A DNA stretch of 59,904 bases from Bacillota bacterium (GTDB lineage Bacteria > Bacillota > Clostridia > Lachnospirales > Lachnospiraceae). A model generated the notes under the pieces. It had not been told where the DNA came from. It saw only the letters and a list, made by a program, of their open reading frames with translations, and did not search any database. Below are positions 1 to 9,308 of this stretch, in pieces. The stretch is taken from NCBI GenBank assembly GCA_023415475.1, contig JAEZKL010000028.1:1-59904 (forward strand), written 5' to 3'. Within the stretch, counting starts at the first letter, position 1, and every line of letters begins with the position of its first letter. The position numbers and the translations under genes were made by a program.

Positions 1-6
1 TTTCAT

Positions 7-188
7 GGCTGATGCTTTGGTAGACACAAGCATCCATATGTAATTTCGGATTCAGAACAGCGAAGAAGAATGTATGCAATTGAACAACGTGAGAAAGTCA
101 TCCCGTTGTTCACCTGCATACATTCCAGCTTCGCTGTTCTGCATTACGAAATACATACATGGGTACTTATATCTACCCGGCATCAGCC
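7..188. repeat. Long imperfect inverted repeat (arms about 83 bp)
   Basis: Bases 7-89 and 104-188 are imperfect reverse complements around a 14-base centre. The best-matched blocks are GGCTGATGC (7-15) with GCATCAGCC (180-188), CAGAACAGCGAAG near 53-65 with its complement near 130-142, GAATGTATGCA, and GAACAACG (82-89) with CGTTGTTC (104-111). Mismatches are scattered, so it is an old palindrome or a structured RNA rather than a fresh duplication. No reading frame runs through it. It could be a MITE-like palindromic element, a large terminator of an upstream gene outside the window, or an RNA hairpin. Its function is unknown. Confidence 0.75.
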
Positions 189-295
189 TCTTTTGTCTAC
201 GGATGATATTTAACCCTTCCTGTTTCATTGATAGATGGTGAAGAAAGCTGATTCTGGGACGAAAAGATAAGTTAATTTTTTAATCTTTCCTTAAC

Positions 296-324
296 TTGAC
301 TTTATTGAGTTGCAATATTATCAT
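296..324 (+). promoter_or_regulatory. Sigma-A-type promoter for the TraB-family gene
   Basis: TTGACT at 296-301 and TATCAT at 319-324 are separated by 17 bases, about 100 bases before the start codon at 425. This is a good vegetative consensus, seen by eye only. Confidence 0.5.
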
Positions 325-424
325 GAGTATTAGGTAATTATTACAAATGTTGGCAGAGCTGGAAGAACTGCTTCATACTGTAATAATCAACGAGTATGAA
401 ATGTAGAAAGGGAAGGAAAAAACG

Positions 425-1876
425 ATGAAGAAAAGACTATTATCACTTCTGCTGGTTCTGATGCTGGTTATCACAATGATACCGAATTCACCGGCACTCG
501 CAGCAGAATCTAAGGCACAGAATAATGAGGAGCTGCAGAGTATGGCAGCCGGTCAGACCTACAGTGATTGGGCGTTTAGTGATCTGGTTGTAGCAGAGAC
601 CTATGGACTATTTCCGAATACCTGGTTCACAAAGGATATGACAGTACCTATTTCAAGAGGAAAACTGTTAGTTCTGAATGCCGGTCTAAGATATAAGATG
701 TTAAATACGGAATGTGTAAAGTCAGTAGATGAGAGCTGGTATAAGCTGCCTGAAAAGCTTACCGTAGAAGAGGTTATCAAGTTTTTATATCATACAGTGA
801 CTTCTTATACCTTTACAAAGGACCTTAATCTTGGAAGCACCAAGGCGGTTACCTTTATGAAAGAAAACAGTATCTATACCGGTAAGAACGGTGAATTGGC
901 ACTGAAGGATGTCTGTACGATAGAACAGGCAAGTGTACTTGCTACCCGACTTGTTACCTGTATCTATAATAAGCTGGATGCATCCAGTAAGGGCTTTTTA
1001 TGGGAGGCTGAAGCAAATGGTAATACAGTATATATGCTTGGCTCCATCCATATGGCATCCACCGATATCTATCCGTTAAGTGATAAGATATTAGCTGCAT
1101 ATAACAGTTCTGAGGCCTTGGCAGTAGAAGTAAATTTGTATGACCAGGCAGGTGCTCTGGCGCTGGTGAACAGTGCCTTCTATACCGACGGAACTACCTT
1201 AAAGGATCATGTATCCAAAGAAACCTATGATAAGGTAATTGCGCTGACAACGAAGTATGGGGTTCCGGAAGCTCAGGCTGCATTGATGAAGCCCTGGTAT
1301 ATCTATATCTCCTTCACTTCCATATCAATGACAGAATCCGGAACCACAGAAGAGGCTTCTGCAAGTGCAAATCTTGGCATCGATATGAACTTCTTAACCA
1401 ATGCAATTCTTAACGGCAAACAGGTGCTTGAGGTTGAAGGCTATGCTGTTCAGGGCAAAATGCTGGAGAGCTTCTCTAATGAGCTTGCTGAGTATCTGGT
1501 AGATGAGACTGTTGACGCGGTAAACGATTCTCTCGAAGGAAAGGATAATACGAATCCGGAAGGACTGGATTCCATGTTATCATTATGGCGTGCCGGTGAT
1601 GCTGAAAATTTCAAGCAATTCAATTCCTTTGAATATCAGAATAAGGATATGCTGGAGGATGGTACCACTGATGAGGAGATGAAGCTCTTAAAAGAGTTCT
1701 ATGACAAGCTCTTCATTCAGAGAAATATAACCATGGCAGAATATATTGAAAAGCTCTTGAAAACTGAGAGTGGGCATACTTATTTTGTTATTGTGGGCAG
1801 TGGCCATTACTTAGGAGATTCCGACATTATTGAAATCCTTACTAAAAAAGGTTATTCAATCAACCAGATCAAATAA
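425..1876 (+). CDS. Secreted TraB/GumN (PrgY-like) family protein with N-terminal SLH-like region
   Basis: 483 residues. A signal peptide (basic MKKR start, hydrophobic stretch to about residue 25, Ala-rich cleavage region) predicts export. Residues about 45-185 resemble one or two S-layer-homology-like repeats (SDWAFSDLVVAETYGLFP and a following RGKLLVLNAGL segment). The rest is the TraB/GumN fold: the family LGSIHMAS motif near residue 205 and the closing GSGHYLGDSDIIEIL motif near residue 460. Members include PrgY, which limits pheromone activity in enterococci, and are thought to be metal-dependent hydrolases using the conserved His residues. The start follows a GGAAGG Shine-Dalgarno (SD). 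The gene stands alone. Family assignment is firm; substrate is unknown. Confidence 0.88.
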   Translation: MKKRLLSLLLVLMLVITMIPNSPALAAESKAQNNEELQSMAAGQTYSDWAFSDLVVAETYGLFPNTWFTKDMTVPISRGKLLVLNAGLRYKMLNTECVKSVDESWYKLPEKLTVEEVIKFLYHTVTSYTFTKDLNLGSTKAVTFMKENSIYTGKNGELALKDVCTIEQASVLATRLVTCIYNKLDASSKGFLWEAEANGNTVYMLGSIHMASTDIYPLSDKILAAYNSSEALAVEVNLYDQAGALALVNSAFYTDGTTLKDHVSKETYDKVIALTTKYGVPEAQAALMKPWYIYISFTSISMTESGTTEEASASANLGIDMNFLTNAILNGKQVLEVEGYAVQGKMLESFSNELAEYLVDETVDAVNDSLEGKDNTNPEGLDSMLSLWRAGDAENFKQFNSFEYQNKDMLEDGTTDEEMKLLKEFYDKLFIQRNITMAEYIEKLLKTESGHTYFVIVGSGHYLGDSDIIEILTKKGYSINQIK

Positions 1877-1940
1877 GATTTCGTTATGCTGCAAATAGTA
1901 AAAATCCATTGTGATTAATCATTTAAATAATAATTATAAT

Positions 1941-2014
1941 AACTGCGAAATAGTATATTTACGGAGGTTTTGAGTATTTTATTAATGACTTCGTTTATGG
2001 TACATTTCGCAGTT
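1941..2014. repeat. Intergenic hairpin with 11-bp perfect arms
   Basis: AACTGCGAAAT (1941-1951) pairs perfectly with ATTTCGCAGTT (2004-2014). An inner pair, ACGGAG with CTTCGT, extends the stem. It lies 65 bases after the TraB-family stop codon and has only a short T-run, so it may be a weak terminator or a small palindromic element. Confidence 0.55.
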
Positions 2015-2056
2015 TTCAGCTTTAAGCTTTTTGCATTATTCTACCAATTCATCTTG

Positions 2057-2085
2057 TTGTAAATGGCATGAAAATATGCTAAAAT
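2057..2085 (+). promoter_or_regulatory. Promoter for the M16 peptidase gene
   Basis: TTGTAA (2057-2062) and TAAAAT (2080-2085) are 17 bases apart, with a TG dinucleotide just before the -10 (extended -10). The predicted leader to 2257 is about 165 bases and contains nothing I recognise. Confidence 0.4.
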
Positions 2086-2256
2086 CAAGTAAATAGTGGA
2101 AATAAAAAATTTTAAATGGAAGTATAGTAAGTTAGTTTGTAAAGCGGTATCACTTAATACGGAAATATGTTAGTCTGATTAACAATAGTGGGAATTAGGT
2201 TTGTATATGGTGCTGGCTGTATGGATAAATTACTTTATGGATAGGAAGGGACCTAT

Positions 2257-3513
2257 ATGACGAAAATTAATCAGTTATCCAACAAGATTACAGTAGTAAC
2301 AGAGGTATTACCATATTTACAAAGTGCATCCTTCGGTATTTGGGTTAAAGCAGGCTCCTCCGATGAAGATGATAGTAACAACGGTATTGCTCATATTATA
2401 GAACATATGTTATTTAAAGGAACAAAGAACCGAAGTGCAAAGCAAATCGCAGATGAGATGGCACGTATCGGCGGCAATATGAATGCATTTACCAGTAAGG
2501 AATGCACTTCCTATTACGCGACAACCTTAAGCGAGCATCTGCCGATTGCGATTGATATCATCTCGGATATGCTCACGAATTCACTCATTGAGGAAAAGGC
2601 ATTAAGGAAAGAAAAAGGTGTTATCCTTGAAGAAATTGATATGTATGATGACTCCCCGGAGGATCTGGTGCACGAGATGCTACAACAGAGAATATGGAAG
2701 GACCATCCCCTTGGGTATATGATTTCCGGAACGAAGAAGATTGTACGCAGTGTTACGAGAGAACAGATATTGGATTTTATGGATACTTATTATGTCGGTG
2801 AGAATATGATAATATCGGTAGCCGGTCATTTTGATGAAGCAAGCTTGATCGAACTACTGGAAGAGAAATTCGGTGGTATTACGGCAGAGAATCAAAGGTT
2901 AAGTGCGAAGCAAAATAAACCGGAATACAACCGTGTACGGTGTAAACGGCATAAGGATATTGAGCAGATCCATTGTAATATCGCATTTGACTGTATTTCC
3001 TATCTGTCAGAGGAGAGGTATGTGCTGTCGGTTCTCAATTCTATTCTGGGGGGAAGTGTAAACTCAAGGTTGTTCCAGAAAATTAGGGAGAATAGCGGTC
3101 TAACCTATTCCATCTATTCCTATGGAAGCTCATATCGGGAGACAGGCTTGTTCCATATCTATGCAGCCATGAATCCCTCCCAGGCCCCCATAGTGGTTAA
3201 GAAGATTTATCAAATTATTGCTGATATTAAGAAAAAGGGTGTAACAGCCGAAGAGCTGTCTATGACAAAGGAACAGATTAAGACAGAGCTGATTTTAGGG
3301 AATGAAAGTGCGAAGAGCAGGATGAATTCCAACGGGAAAGCGTTGCTTAATCGGGGACGCCTGTTACCGATGGAAGAATTAATAGAAGGAATAGAGAAAG
3401 TAAGTCTGACCGGCATTGTTGATTTTGAGAACCGTTATTTTAATATGGCATCCGCTTCAGTCTCCTTGGTGGGAAATCTAAAGGATGTAGACATGAAGTT
3501 ATTGGAATATTAA
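2257..3513 (+). CDS. M16-family zinc metallopeptidase (processing peptidase-like)
   Basis: 418 residues, the single-chain two-domain length typical of bacterial YmxG/MPP-beta-like M16B peptidases. The inverted zinc motif HxxEH is at residues 46-50 (HIIEH) and the third ligand fits Glu126, 76 residues after His50. The C-terminal half (from about 210) is the inactive M16 domain, with the family RLFQKIRENSGLTYSIYSY segment. In Bacillus the homologue follows polyribonucleotide phosphorylase; here it is followed 36 bases later by an AIM24 gene. The start has a GGAAGGGA SD. The cytoplasmic substrate is unknown. Catalytic residues look intact. Confidence 0.92.
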   Translation: MTKINQLSNKITVVTEVLPYLQSASFGIWVKAGSSDEDDSNNGIAHIIEHMLFKGTKNRSAKQIADEMARIGGNMNAFTSKECTSYYATTLSEHLPIAIDIISDMLTNSLIEEKALRKEKGVILEEIDMYDDSPEDLVHEMLQQRIWKDHPLGYMISGTKKIVRSVTREQILDFMDTYYVGENMIISVAGHFDEASLIELLEEKFGGITAENQRLSAKQNKPEYNRVRCKRHKDIEQIHCNIAFDCISYLSEERYVLSVLNSILGGSVNSRLFQKIRENSGLTYSIYSYGSSYRETGLFHIYAAMNPSQAPIVVKKIYQIIADIKKKGVTAEELSMTKEQIKTELILGNESAKSRMNSNGKALLNRGRLLPMEELIEGIEKVSLTGIVDFENRYFNMASASVSLVGNLKDVDMKLLEY

Positions 3514-3549
3514 GAGTAAGCTAACAATCAAATTATGGGAGGTAGTAGA

Positions 3550-4230
3550 ATGAGATATGAAATCGTAGGTGAGCCGTTACCCGTGGTTACCTGTTATGTG
3601 AATGCGGGGGAGACTCTGATTACGGAACGTGGCTCTATGAGTTGGATGAGTCCCAATATGAAGATGGAGACTTCTACCAACGGAGGAATTGGAAAGGCAC
3701 TGGGAAGGATGTTCTCCGGTGATTCCCTGTTTCAGAACCGATATACAGCAATGAGCGGAGAAGGTATGATAGCCTTTGCTTCCAGCTTCCCCGGTTCTAT
3801 ACGAGCTCTGGAAATTAGCCCGGGTAATAATATGATCGTCCAGAAATCTGCCTTTTTGGCATCCGAGGCAAGCGTAGAGCTATCGCTGCACTTTCAGAAA
3901 AAGCTTGGTGCGGGTCTATTCGGTGGAGAGGGCTTCATCATGCAGAGACTGTCCGGACATGGAATCGCATTCATAGAGATTGACGGTTATGCGATGGAGT
4001 ATACTCTGCAGCCCGGTCAGCAGATGGTTATTGATACCGGTTATCTGGCAGCAATGTCAGAGAGCTGTACGATGGAGATTCATACCGTTCCGGGTGTTAA
4101 GAATATGCTTCTTGGCGGAGAAGGTATCTTTAATACTGTGGTCACCGGACCGGGTAAGATTATTCTTCAGACTATGCCGGTATCCAATGTAGCGAATACC
4201 TTGAGACCGTTCCTGCCATCCGCTAAGTAG
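3550..4230 (+). CDS. AIM24 / TIGR00266-family protein
   Basis: 226 residues from the ATG at 3550. An in-frame ATG at 3535 lies within the GGGAGGT SD, so it was rejected. The protein is a repeated beta-sandwich of the AIM24 family: N-terminal block PVVTCYVNAGETLITERGS, then a Gly-rich linker (MFSGDSLFQNRYTA), and a second set of strands around GLFGGEGFIMQRLSG and GHGIAFIEIDG. Members are widespread in bacteria and in yeast mitochondria, where AIM24 supports inner-membrane organisation; the bacterial role is unknown. It probably shares a transcript with the M16 gene (gap 36 bases) and ends at a good terminator. Confidence 0.9.
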   Translation: MRYEIVGEPLPVVTCYVNAGETLITERGSMSWMSPNMKMETSTNGGIGKALGRMFSGDSLFQNRYTAMSGEGMIAFASSFPGSIRALEISPGNNMIVQKSAFLASEASVELSLHFQKKLGAGLFGGEGFIMQRLSGHGIAFIEIDGYAMEYTLQPGQQMVIDTGYLAAMSESCTMEIHTVPGVKNMLLGGEGIFNTVVTGPGKIILQTMPVSNVANTLRPFLPSAK

Positions 4231-4257
4231 TGAAGCAAACCTGAAGCTTATGTATGG

Positions 4258-4290
4258 GGGTGTCGTACTAAATTGTACGACGCCCTTTTT
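4258..4290 (+). terminator. Rho-independent terminator after the AIM24 gene
   Basis: GGGTGTCGTAC pairs with GTACGACGCCC across a 6-base loop and is followed by five T residues. Confidence 0.85.
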
Positions 4291-4343
4291 ATAAAACAAG
4301 TCGTGTTAGAGACAAATCTGAAGATAAATAATGGAGGATCGCT

Positions 4344-5285
4344 ATGCCAGTAAGTGTAACAAAAAGTGTTGTATCAGAAGATATTATAAACAAGATGGCA
4401 CAAAAAGCATTTGGGGAAAATGCGAAAAGCATTGTGGAACTGAAAGAAGGCTTCTTCAATGTTGCTTATAAGGTATCAATAAACGATCAATCAATTATAT
4501 TAAAAATCGCGCCACCGAAATATACAGATATTATGACACATGAAAAGAATATTATGTTTAGTGAGGTTGATGCTATGAACATGGTGTCAAAGGTAACAAG
4601 TGTTCCTGTTCCTAAAATATTATGTTATGATGATAGCTGTACCATTATTGACAGGCAATATTTTTTCATGGAAATGTTAGAAGGAAAAAGTTTTTCAAGC
4701 TCTAAAGTAGAAATGACCGAAGAACAGCAGAACAGCATTAATTTTGATATCGGCAAATATACAAAAATGCTTAATCAGATTGAAGGCGATCAGTTTGGAT
4801 ATTACTGTCAAGATGAAAAACAAGGAAATAATTGGTATGAGGTATTTAAGAGTATGATTTTAGATACCTATTTTGACGCTGAACGTAAAAATATTATAAT
4901 TCCTATTGAAAAAGAAAGCATTGTTATTATGCTTGAAAAGGATAAAAGCTATTTTGAAGCTGTTAAAACTCCTAAATTTGTTCATTGGGATATTTGGCCA
5001 GGTAATGTGTTTATTGACAATGGTAATATCACGGGAATTATAGATTTTGAGAGATGTATGTGGGCTGACGTGCTAATGGAGATTGGATTTAGGACATGCT
5101 GGTATGAAAAAGCCTTTTTTGACGGATATGGAATAGAGAAATTGACAGAAGCAGAAGAAAGAAGAGCAAAATGGTATGACGTATATTTGTTCTTGATTTC
5201 GATTTTGGAATGTGATTATAGACAATATGACAACAGAGGAGCATATGAGTGGGGTTGTGATATGTTGCTTAAATGGCTCAAGTAA
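4344..5285 (+). CDS. APH-family phosphotransferase (aminoglycoside/choline kinase-like)
   Basis: 313 residues. It carries the APH kinase signatures: a nucleotide-binding Lys in the SIILKIAPP strand near residue 52, the catalytic Brenner loop FVHWDIWPGNVF near residues 212-223 (His-x-Asp-x4-Asn), and the metal-binding Asp in GIIDFE about 15 residues later. The family phosphorylates aminoglycosides, macrolides, homoserine, choline or fructosamines; nothing here fixes the substrate, and chromosomal copies in clostridia need not confer resistance. The gene is AT-richer than its neighbours and stands alone between two terminators, which fits recent acquisition. The SD is GGAGG at 4333. Confidence 0.85.
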   Translation: MPVSVTKSVVSEDIINKMAQKAFGENAKSIVELKEGFFNVAYKVSINDQSIILKIAPPKYTDIMTHEKNIMFSEVDAMNMVSKVTSVPVPKILCYDDSCTIIDRQYFFMEMLEGKSFSSSKVEMTEEQQNSINFDIGKYTKMLNQIEGDQFGYYCQDEKQGNNWYEVFKSMILDTYFDAERKNIIIPIEKESIVIMLEKDKSYFEAVKTPKFVHWDIWPGNVFIDNGNITGIIDFERCMWADVLMEIGFRTCWYEKAFFDGYGIEKLTEAEERRAKWYDVYLFLISILECDYRQYDNRGAYEWGCDMLLKWLK

Positions 5286-5290
5286 ATTCC

Positions 5291-5325
5291 GATACCCTCA
5301 TCAGATAAATTCATATGAGGGTATC
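5291..5325. terminator. Terminator-like hairpin after the APH gene
   Basis: GATACCCTCAT (5291-5301) pairs perfectly with ATGAGGGTATC (5315-5325). It lacks a clear T-tract, so it may be a weak terminator. Confidence 0.5.
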
Positions 5326-5427
5326 ACAGGAAACCTCAAGGACTTATAGTTGTGCTAATAGATGCTGAAAACAGCTAATAATTACCCTGTCGTAAGAGAA
5401 TGAAGCACTTTAAGGCTTAATACTTTA

Positions 5428-6321
5428 TTATTCATGAATCAAAATAGTATAGGAGGCTTCAAAGACCTCTCCCGGGTTTAAGCGATTGCTATATTCCCGA
5501 TCCTCCAGGCTCCCGTTGAAATCAGCAGCATCGCAGCGGCCATACCAGGGCTCGATACAGACAAAAGGGGCATTCATCTTCGCGGGTGACCATAAACCAA
5601 AGAGTGGAGCATCAAAGCTGACGGTCAGATAGGGCTTCTTATTGCTGTCGGCTAAGGAAATTCGATGGAATTGGTTTTCTTCTATTATTAATGCATCACG
5701 GTCAAAAAGATGGGTATCGATTGGCAAGAAGCCATTCTCAGTAGTTAAGGTATACTGCTCAGAGAAGGGCTTTTTTACTGCCAGTCCATTCTCGTCAACA
5801 AGAAGATAATGAATCGGTTGATCCGAATCAAATAAGATATAATAGTCCGATTGCCTTTCACCCGTTTTCAGCGGGCAAAGGAAAGCCGGGTGTCCACCGA
5901 TTGAGAAATGCATTTCGTCATTACCGCTATTTACTACCTTCCAGATGGCTGTAACCTGGTTTTCTTCCAAGCGGTAGCCTAATTCCAGATGAAAGTCAAA
6001 GGGATACACCTTCTTAGTCTCTTCTGTAGCATCTAATGAAAACCAAAGCTCGTTGGTCGTTTGGTTTGTCAAATTGAATTTCATATCCCTGGCAAAGCCA
6101 TGCTGAGGCAAGGAATAAGTCTGTCCCTGATAGGTATAGGTTTTGTTTTTAAGAGATCCTACCACCGGGAAGAGAATAGGGGCATGACGCTTCCAGTAAG
6201 CCGGATCGGCACTCCACAAATACTCCGTCTTGGTGGGGGTATGGAAAATCGAGGTGAGCTCGGCTCCGTTTTCTTCAACTTCAATTTTTATGATATTATT
6301 CTGCAGTGTTATAACTGACAT
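5428..6321 (-). CDS. GalM-like aldose 1-epimerase family protein
   Basis: 297 residues from the ATG at 6321, chosen because AAAGGAGG lies 7 bases upstream; an upstream in-frame start would precede that SD. This is the compact clade of the aldose 1-epimerase superfamily (LacX/YeaD-like): N-terminal strands with NGAELTSI, APILFPVVGSLKNKTY, the catalytic His in QHGFARDMKF, a second His in SIGGHPAFLCPL, and a C-terminal FVCIEPWYGRCDA segment carrying the likely catalytic Glu. These enzymes interconvert sugar or sugar-phosphate anomers. It is not within a galactose operon, so the physiological sugar is not deducible. Confidence 0.88.
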   Translation of the reverse strand: MSVITLQNNIIKIEVEENGAELTSIFHTPTKTEYLWSADPAYWKRHAPILFPVVGSLKNKTYTYQGQTYSLPQHGFARDMKFNLTNQTTNELWFSLDATEETKKVYPFDFHLELGYRLEENQVTAIWKVVNSGNDEMHFSIGGHPAFLCPLKTGERQSDYYILFDSDQPIHYLLVDENGLAVKKPFSEQYTLTTENGFLPIDTHLFDRDALIIEENQFHRISLADSNKKPYLTVSFDAPLFGLWSPAKMNAPFVCIEPWYGRCDAADFNGSLEDREYSNRLNPGEVFEASYTILIHE

Positions 6322-6507
6322 ATAAAATCCTCCTTTGGAAGGTATATTTTGCACAGCCCCATTTTATCATAGGAGGCATAGCTTTGCCATAGCTAATTCA
6401 TGAACGATATAATCGTTCCAGTCTGTTGATGAGTATTATAAGGACTTGGGTACCTGTTTGCTTTGCTGACTTTTCAACTTTTCCAAAAAGAATAGGTTGT
6501 ATTTGAC

Positions 6508-6535
6508 TTGACAATCGAAATAGGAATGATATAAT
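6508..6535 (+). promoter_or_regulatory. thrS promoter
   Basis: TTGACA (6508-6513) and TATAAT (6530-6535) are both perfect consensus hexamers with a 16-base spacer. Transcription should start near 6542, giving a leader of about 350 bases that contains the T-box. Confidence 0.8.
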
Positions 6536-6541
6536 AAACGT

Positions 6542-6809
6542 TAGTTAATAGATTTTAATAGATTTAAATAGCAAAACGTTGACGAGAAGAGTACTGTGCA
6601 GAATAATCCAGCGAGAGATATGATTGGTGTGATTATCTTATTATGAAGCATAGGAAGACCAGCTCTGAGTGACCCCAATCCGGTCCGGTGATTCCGTTAT
6701 CATTGAATGAAGTGGGTGCTATACACCAATAAGGGTGGAACCGCGACGTATCTTTACGCTCGTCCCTTTCGATAGGCATAATTGCAATCGGAAGTGAGGC
6801 GTTTTTTTT
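6542..6809 (+). promoter_or_regulatory. T-box leader of thrS
   Basis: The T-box core AAGGGTGGAACCGCG is at 6731-6745. Downstream, ACGCTC near 6756 can pair with GTGAGGCGT (6794-6802), followed by eight T residues: the intrinsic terminator. The preceding ~180 bases hold the specifier stem. By family knowledge, uncharged tRNA (here tRNA-Thr, inferred from the downstream gene) binds the specifier loop and the T-box bulge, stabilises the antiterminator and allows thrS expression. I did not fix the specifier codon; an ACC near 6670 is a candidate. Confidence 0.93.
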
Positions 6810-6896
6810 ATATTTAAAACTTCGGATGTCATATCCGGAGTGGATATAAACCTATACAAGATTGCGAACCAATTAGGAGTAATGGAGGAGATTATT

Positions 6897-8861
6897 ATGA
6901 AGATAACATTAAAAGACGGCTCTTTTAAAGAGTACGACAAGTCGATGAGCGTGTATGAAATCGCAGCAGATATCAGCGAGGGTTTGGCGAGAATGGCCTG
7001 TGCCGGAGAATTAGACGGTAAGGTGGTGGATCTTCGAACAACCGTGGATCGGGATTGCGGCTTAAATATATTGACCTTTAACGATGATGCCGGCAAGGCA
7101 GCCTATCGCCATACCACCTCTCATGTATTGGCTCAAGCGGTTAAGAGATTATATCCGGAGGCAAAGCTAGCAATAGGACCTTCTATTGATACCGGTTTCT
7201 ATTATGATTTTGATATCCCATCCTTTGATCGTGCAGCGCTTGATGCGTTGGAAGCAGAGATGAAGAAAATTATTAAGGAGGGTGCGGATCTGGTTCGCTT
7301 CACCCTTCCCCGTGCAGAAGCAATTGCATTAATGCAGTCCAAAAATGAGCCCTATAAGGTTGAATTAATTGAGGACCTCCCGGAGGATGCAGAGCTTTCC
7401 TTCTATCAGCAGGGTGATTTTGTAGACCTTTGTGCCGGACCTCATTTAATGAGTACGAAGAATATCAAGGCATTTAAACTGATTTCCTCCTCCGGTGCTT
7501 ACTGGAGAGGCTCTGAGAAGAACAAGATGCTGACCAGAGTATATGGAACTGCATATACAAAGAATGCTGAGTTAGAGGAATATCTTGTTTACCTAGAGGA
7601 TATTAAGAAGCGCGACCATAACAAGTTAGGCCGTGAGATGGAATTATTTACTACTGTTGATGTAATCGGTCAGGGACTTCCGTTATTGATGCCCAAGGGA
7701 ACTAAAATACTTCAGACTCTTCAAAGATGGATTGAGGATGAGGAGGAGCGCCGTGGTTATGTAAGAACCAAGACTCCTTTGATGGCAAAGAGCGATTTAT
7801 ACAAGATTTCCGGTCACTGGGATCATTACAAGGAAGGCATGTTCGTGCTTGGCGACGAGAAGGTGGATAAGGAAGTATTCGCACTTCGTCCGATGACATG
7901 TCCTTTCCAGTATTATGTATATAAGAACAGCCAGAAATCCTACCGTGATCTGCCTCTTCGATACGGTGAGACTTCCACCTTGTTCCGTAATGAGGATTCC
8001 GGTGAAATGCACGGTTTGACCCGTGTACGTCAGTTCACGATCTCCGAGGGACACTTAATCGTTCGACCTGATCAGATGGATGAGGAGTTTAAGGGTTGTA
8101 TTGACCTTGCCAGATACTGCTTAAGAACCTTAGGTGTTGAGAATGATGTTACCTATCGTCTCTCCAAATGGGATCCGAACAATAAGGAGAAATACATCGG
8201 AACAGCAGAGGTATGGGAAGAGACTCAGGGTAGAATCCGTCAGGTATTAACAGAGCTTGAAATTCCATTTTACGAGGAGGAAGGCGAAGCTGCCTTCTAT
8301 GGCCCTAAGGTGGATATTCAGGCAAAGAACGTATATGGCAAGATGGACACCATGATCACCATACAGTGGGATGCGATGATTGCGGAGCAGTTCGATATGT
8401 ATTATGTGGATCAGAATGGTGACAAGGTTCGTCCTTATATCATTCACAGAACCAGTATGGGCTGCTATGAGAGAACACTTGCATGGTTAATTGAGAAATA
8501 TGCCGGTTTATTCCCGACCTGGTTATGTCCTGAGCAGGTAAGAATTTTGCCTATCTCTGAGAAATATCATGATTATGCAGCAAAGGTGAAGGAAGAACTT
8601 CAGAAGAATAACGTGCTTGTAACGGTAGATGAGAGAGCAGAGAAGATAGGATATAAGATCAGAGAAGCTAGACTGGACCGTATTCCTTATATGCTGGTAG
8701 TTGGACAGAAGGAAGAGGAAGAAGGCGTCGTATCCGTAAGAAGCCGTTTCCTTGGAGACGAAGGCCAGAAGCCTCTTGCCACCTTTGTAGATGATATCTG
8801 CAAGGAGATCAGAACCAGAGAAATCAGAAAGATTGAAGTAACTGAGAATAATAAAGAATAA
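6897..8861 (+). CDS. thrS: Threonyl-tRNA synthetase
   Basis: 654 residues from the ATG at 6897 (GGAGGAG SD 6 bases upstream; upstream in-frame codons are leader). It charges tRNA-Thr in the cytoplasm. Domain order: TGS (about 1-62), the editing domain with the HxxxH metal motif in HTTSHVLAQ (about 70-220), the class II catalytic core from about 240 with RPMTCPFQYYVY, the GETSTLFRNE motif 2 and HRTSMGCYERTLAWLIE motif 3, and the C-terminal anticodon-binding domain (from about 545, CPEQVRILPISEKY). Length and motifs are normal. It is monocistronic, controlled by the T-box, and ends at the terminator at 8930. Confidence 0.98.
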   Translation: MKITLKDGSFKEYDKSMSVYEIAADISEGLARMACAGELDGKVVDLRTTVDRDCGLNILTFNDDAGKAAYRHTTSHVLAQAVKRLYPEAKLAIGPSIDTGFYYDFDIPSFDRAALDALEAEMKKIIKEGADLVRFTLPRAEAIALMQSKNEPYKVELIEDLPEDAELSFYQQGDFVDLCAGPHLMSTKNIKAFKLISSSGAYWRGSEKNKMLTRVYGTAYTKNAELEEYLVYLEDIKKRDHNKLGREMELFTTVDVIGQGLPLLMPKGTKILQTLQRWIEDEEERRGYVRTKTPLMAKSDLYKISGHWDHYKEGMFVLGDEKVDKEVFALRPMTCPFQYYVYKNSQKSYRDLPLRYGETSTLFRNEDSGEMHGLTRVRQFTISEGHLIVRPDQMDEEFKGCIDLARYCLRTLGVENDVTYRLSKWDPNNKEKYIGTAEVWEETQGRIRQVLTELEIPFYEEEGEAAFYGPKVDIQAKNVYGKMDTMITIQWDAMIAEQFDMYYVDQNGDKVRPYIIHRTSMGCYERTLAWLIEKYAGLFPTWLCPEQVRILPISEKYHDYAAKVKEELQKNNVLVTVDERAEKIGYKIREARLDRIPYMLVVGQKEEEEGVVSVRSRFLGDEGQKPLATFVDDICKEIRTREIRKIEVTENNKE

Positions 8862-8929
8862 TAGATAAAAAAGAAAGTCCGGTTATTCAATTTCATTAAG
8901 TTAAGATATCATCACTATAAAATTTATAC

Positions 8930-8967
8930 AGAGTAGAGTACAGAATATGTACTCTACTCTTTTTTTA
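8930..8967 (+). terminator. thrS terminator
   Basis: AGAGTAGAGTAC pairs perfectly with GTACTCTACTCT around a 7-base loop, followed by seven T residues. Confidence 0.95.
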
Positions 8968-9308
8968 TAAAAAATACTTGACAGATCTTCATCAGCATTT
9001 ATCCAGCAGAGAAACATGCTGCTGACATTTGCATTTGAATTTCTTGTTTGTATGAATATGATATTGACAGAAATGTGACTCTTTTATTTACTTATTTGAT
9101 CTAGTCATTTACGATGCAATTTACATATTTTGTATAATTTACTTGTTTTTACTATAGTAATTTGTTATACTGTCATTATTATCAAATAATTGGCTTAAAC
9201 AATGCTTAGGATTTATATAATTCAATAATTTGACATTGGATAAAAACATCAAAGGCTTCATGGAGATATGGGTGGAATTATGCCTAGTATAGTCGGAGAG
9301 GTGATTTT
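8968..9308. other. AT-rich intergenic stretch with no clear feature
   Basis: A possible weak promoter for the following lipoprotein gene is TTGTTT near 9141 with TATACT 17 bases later. No hairpin, repeat or small gene could be supported. Confidence 0.3.
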
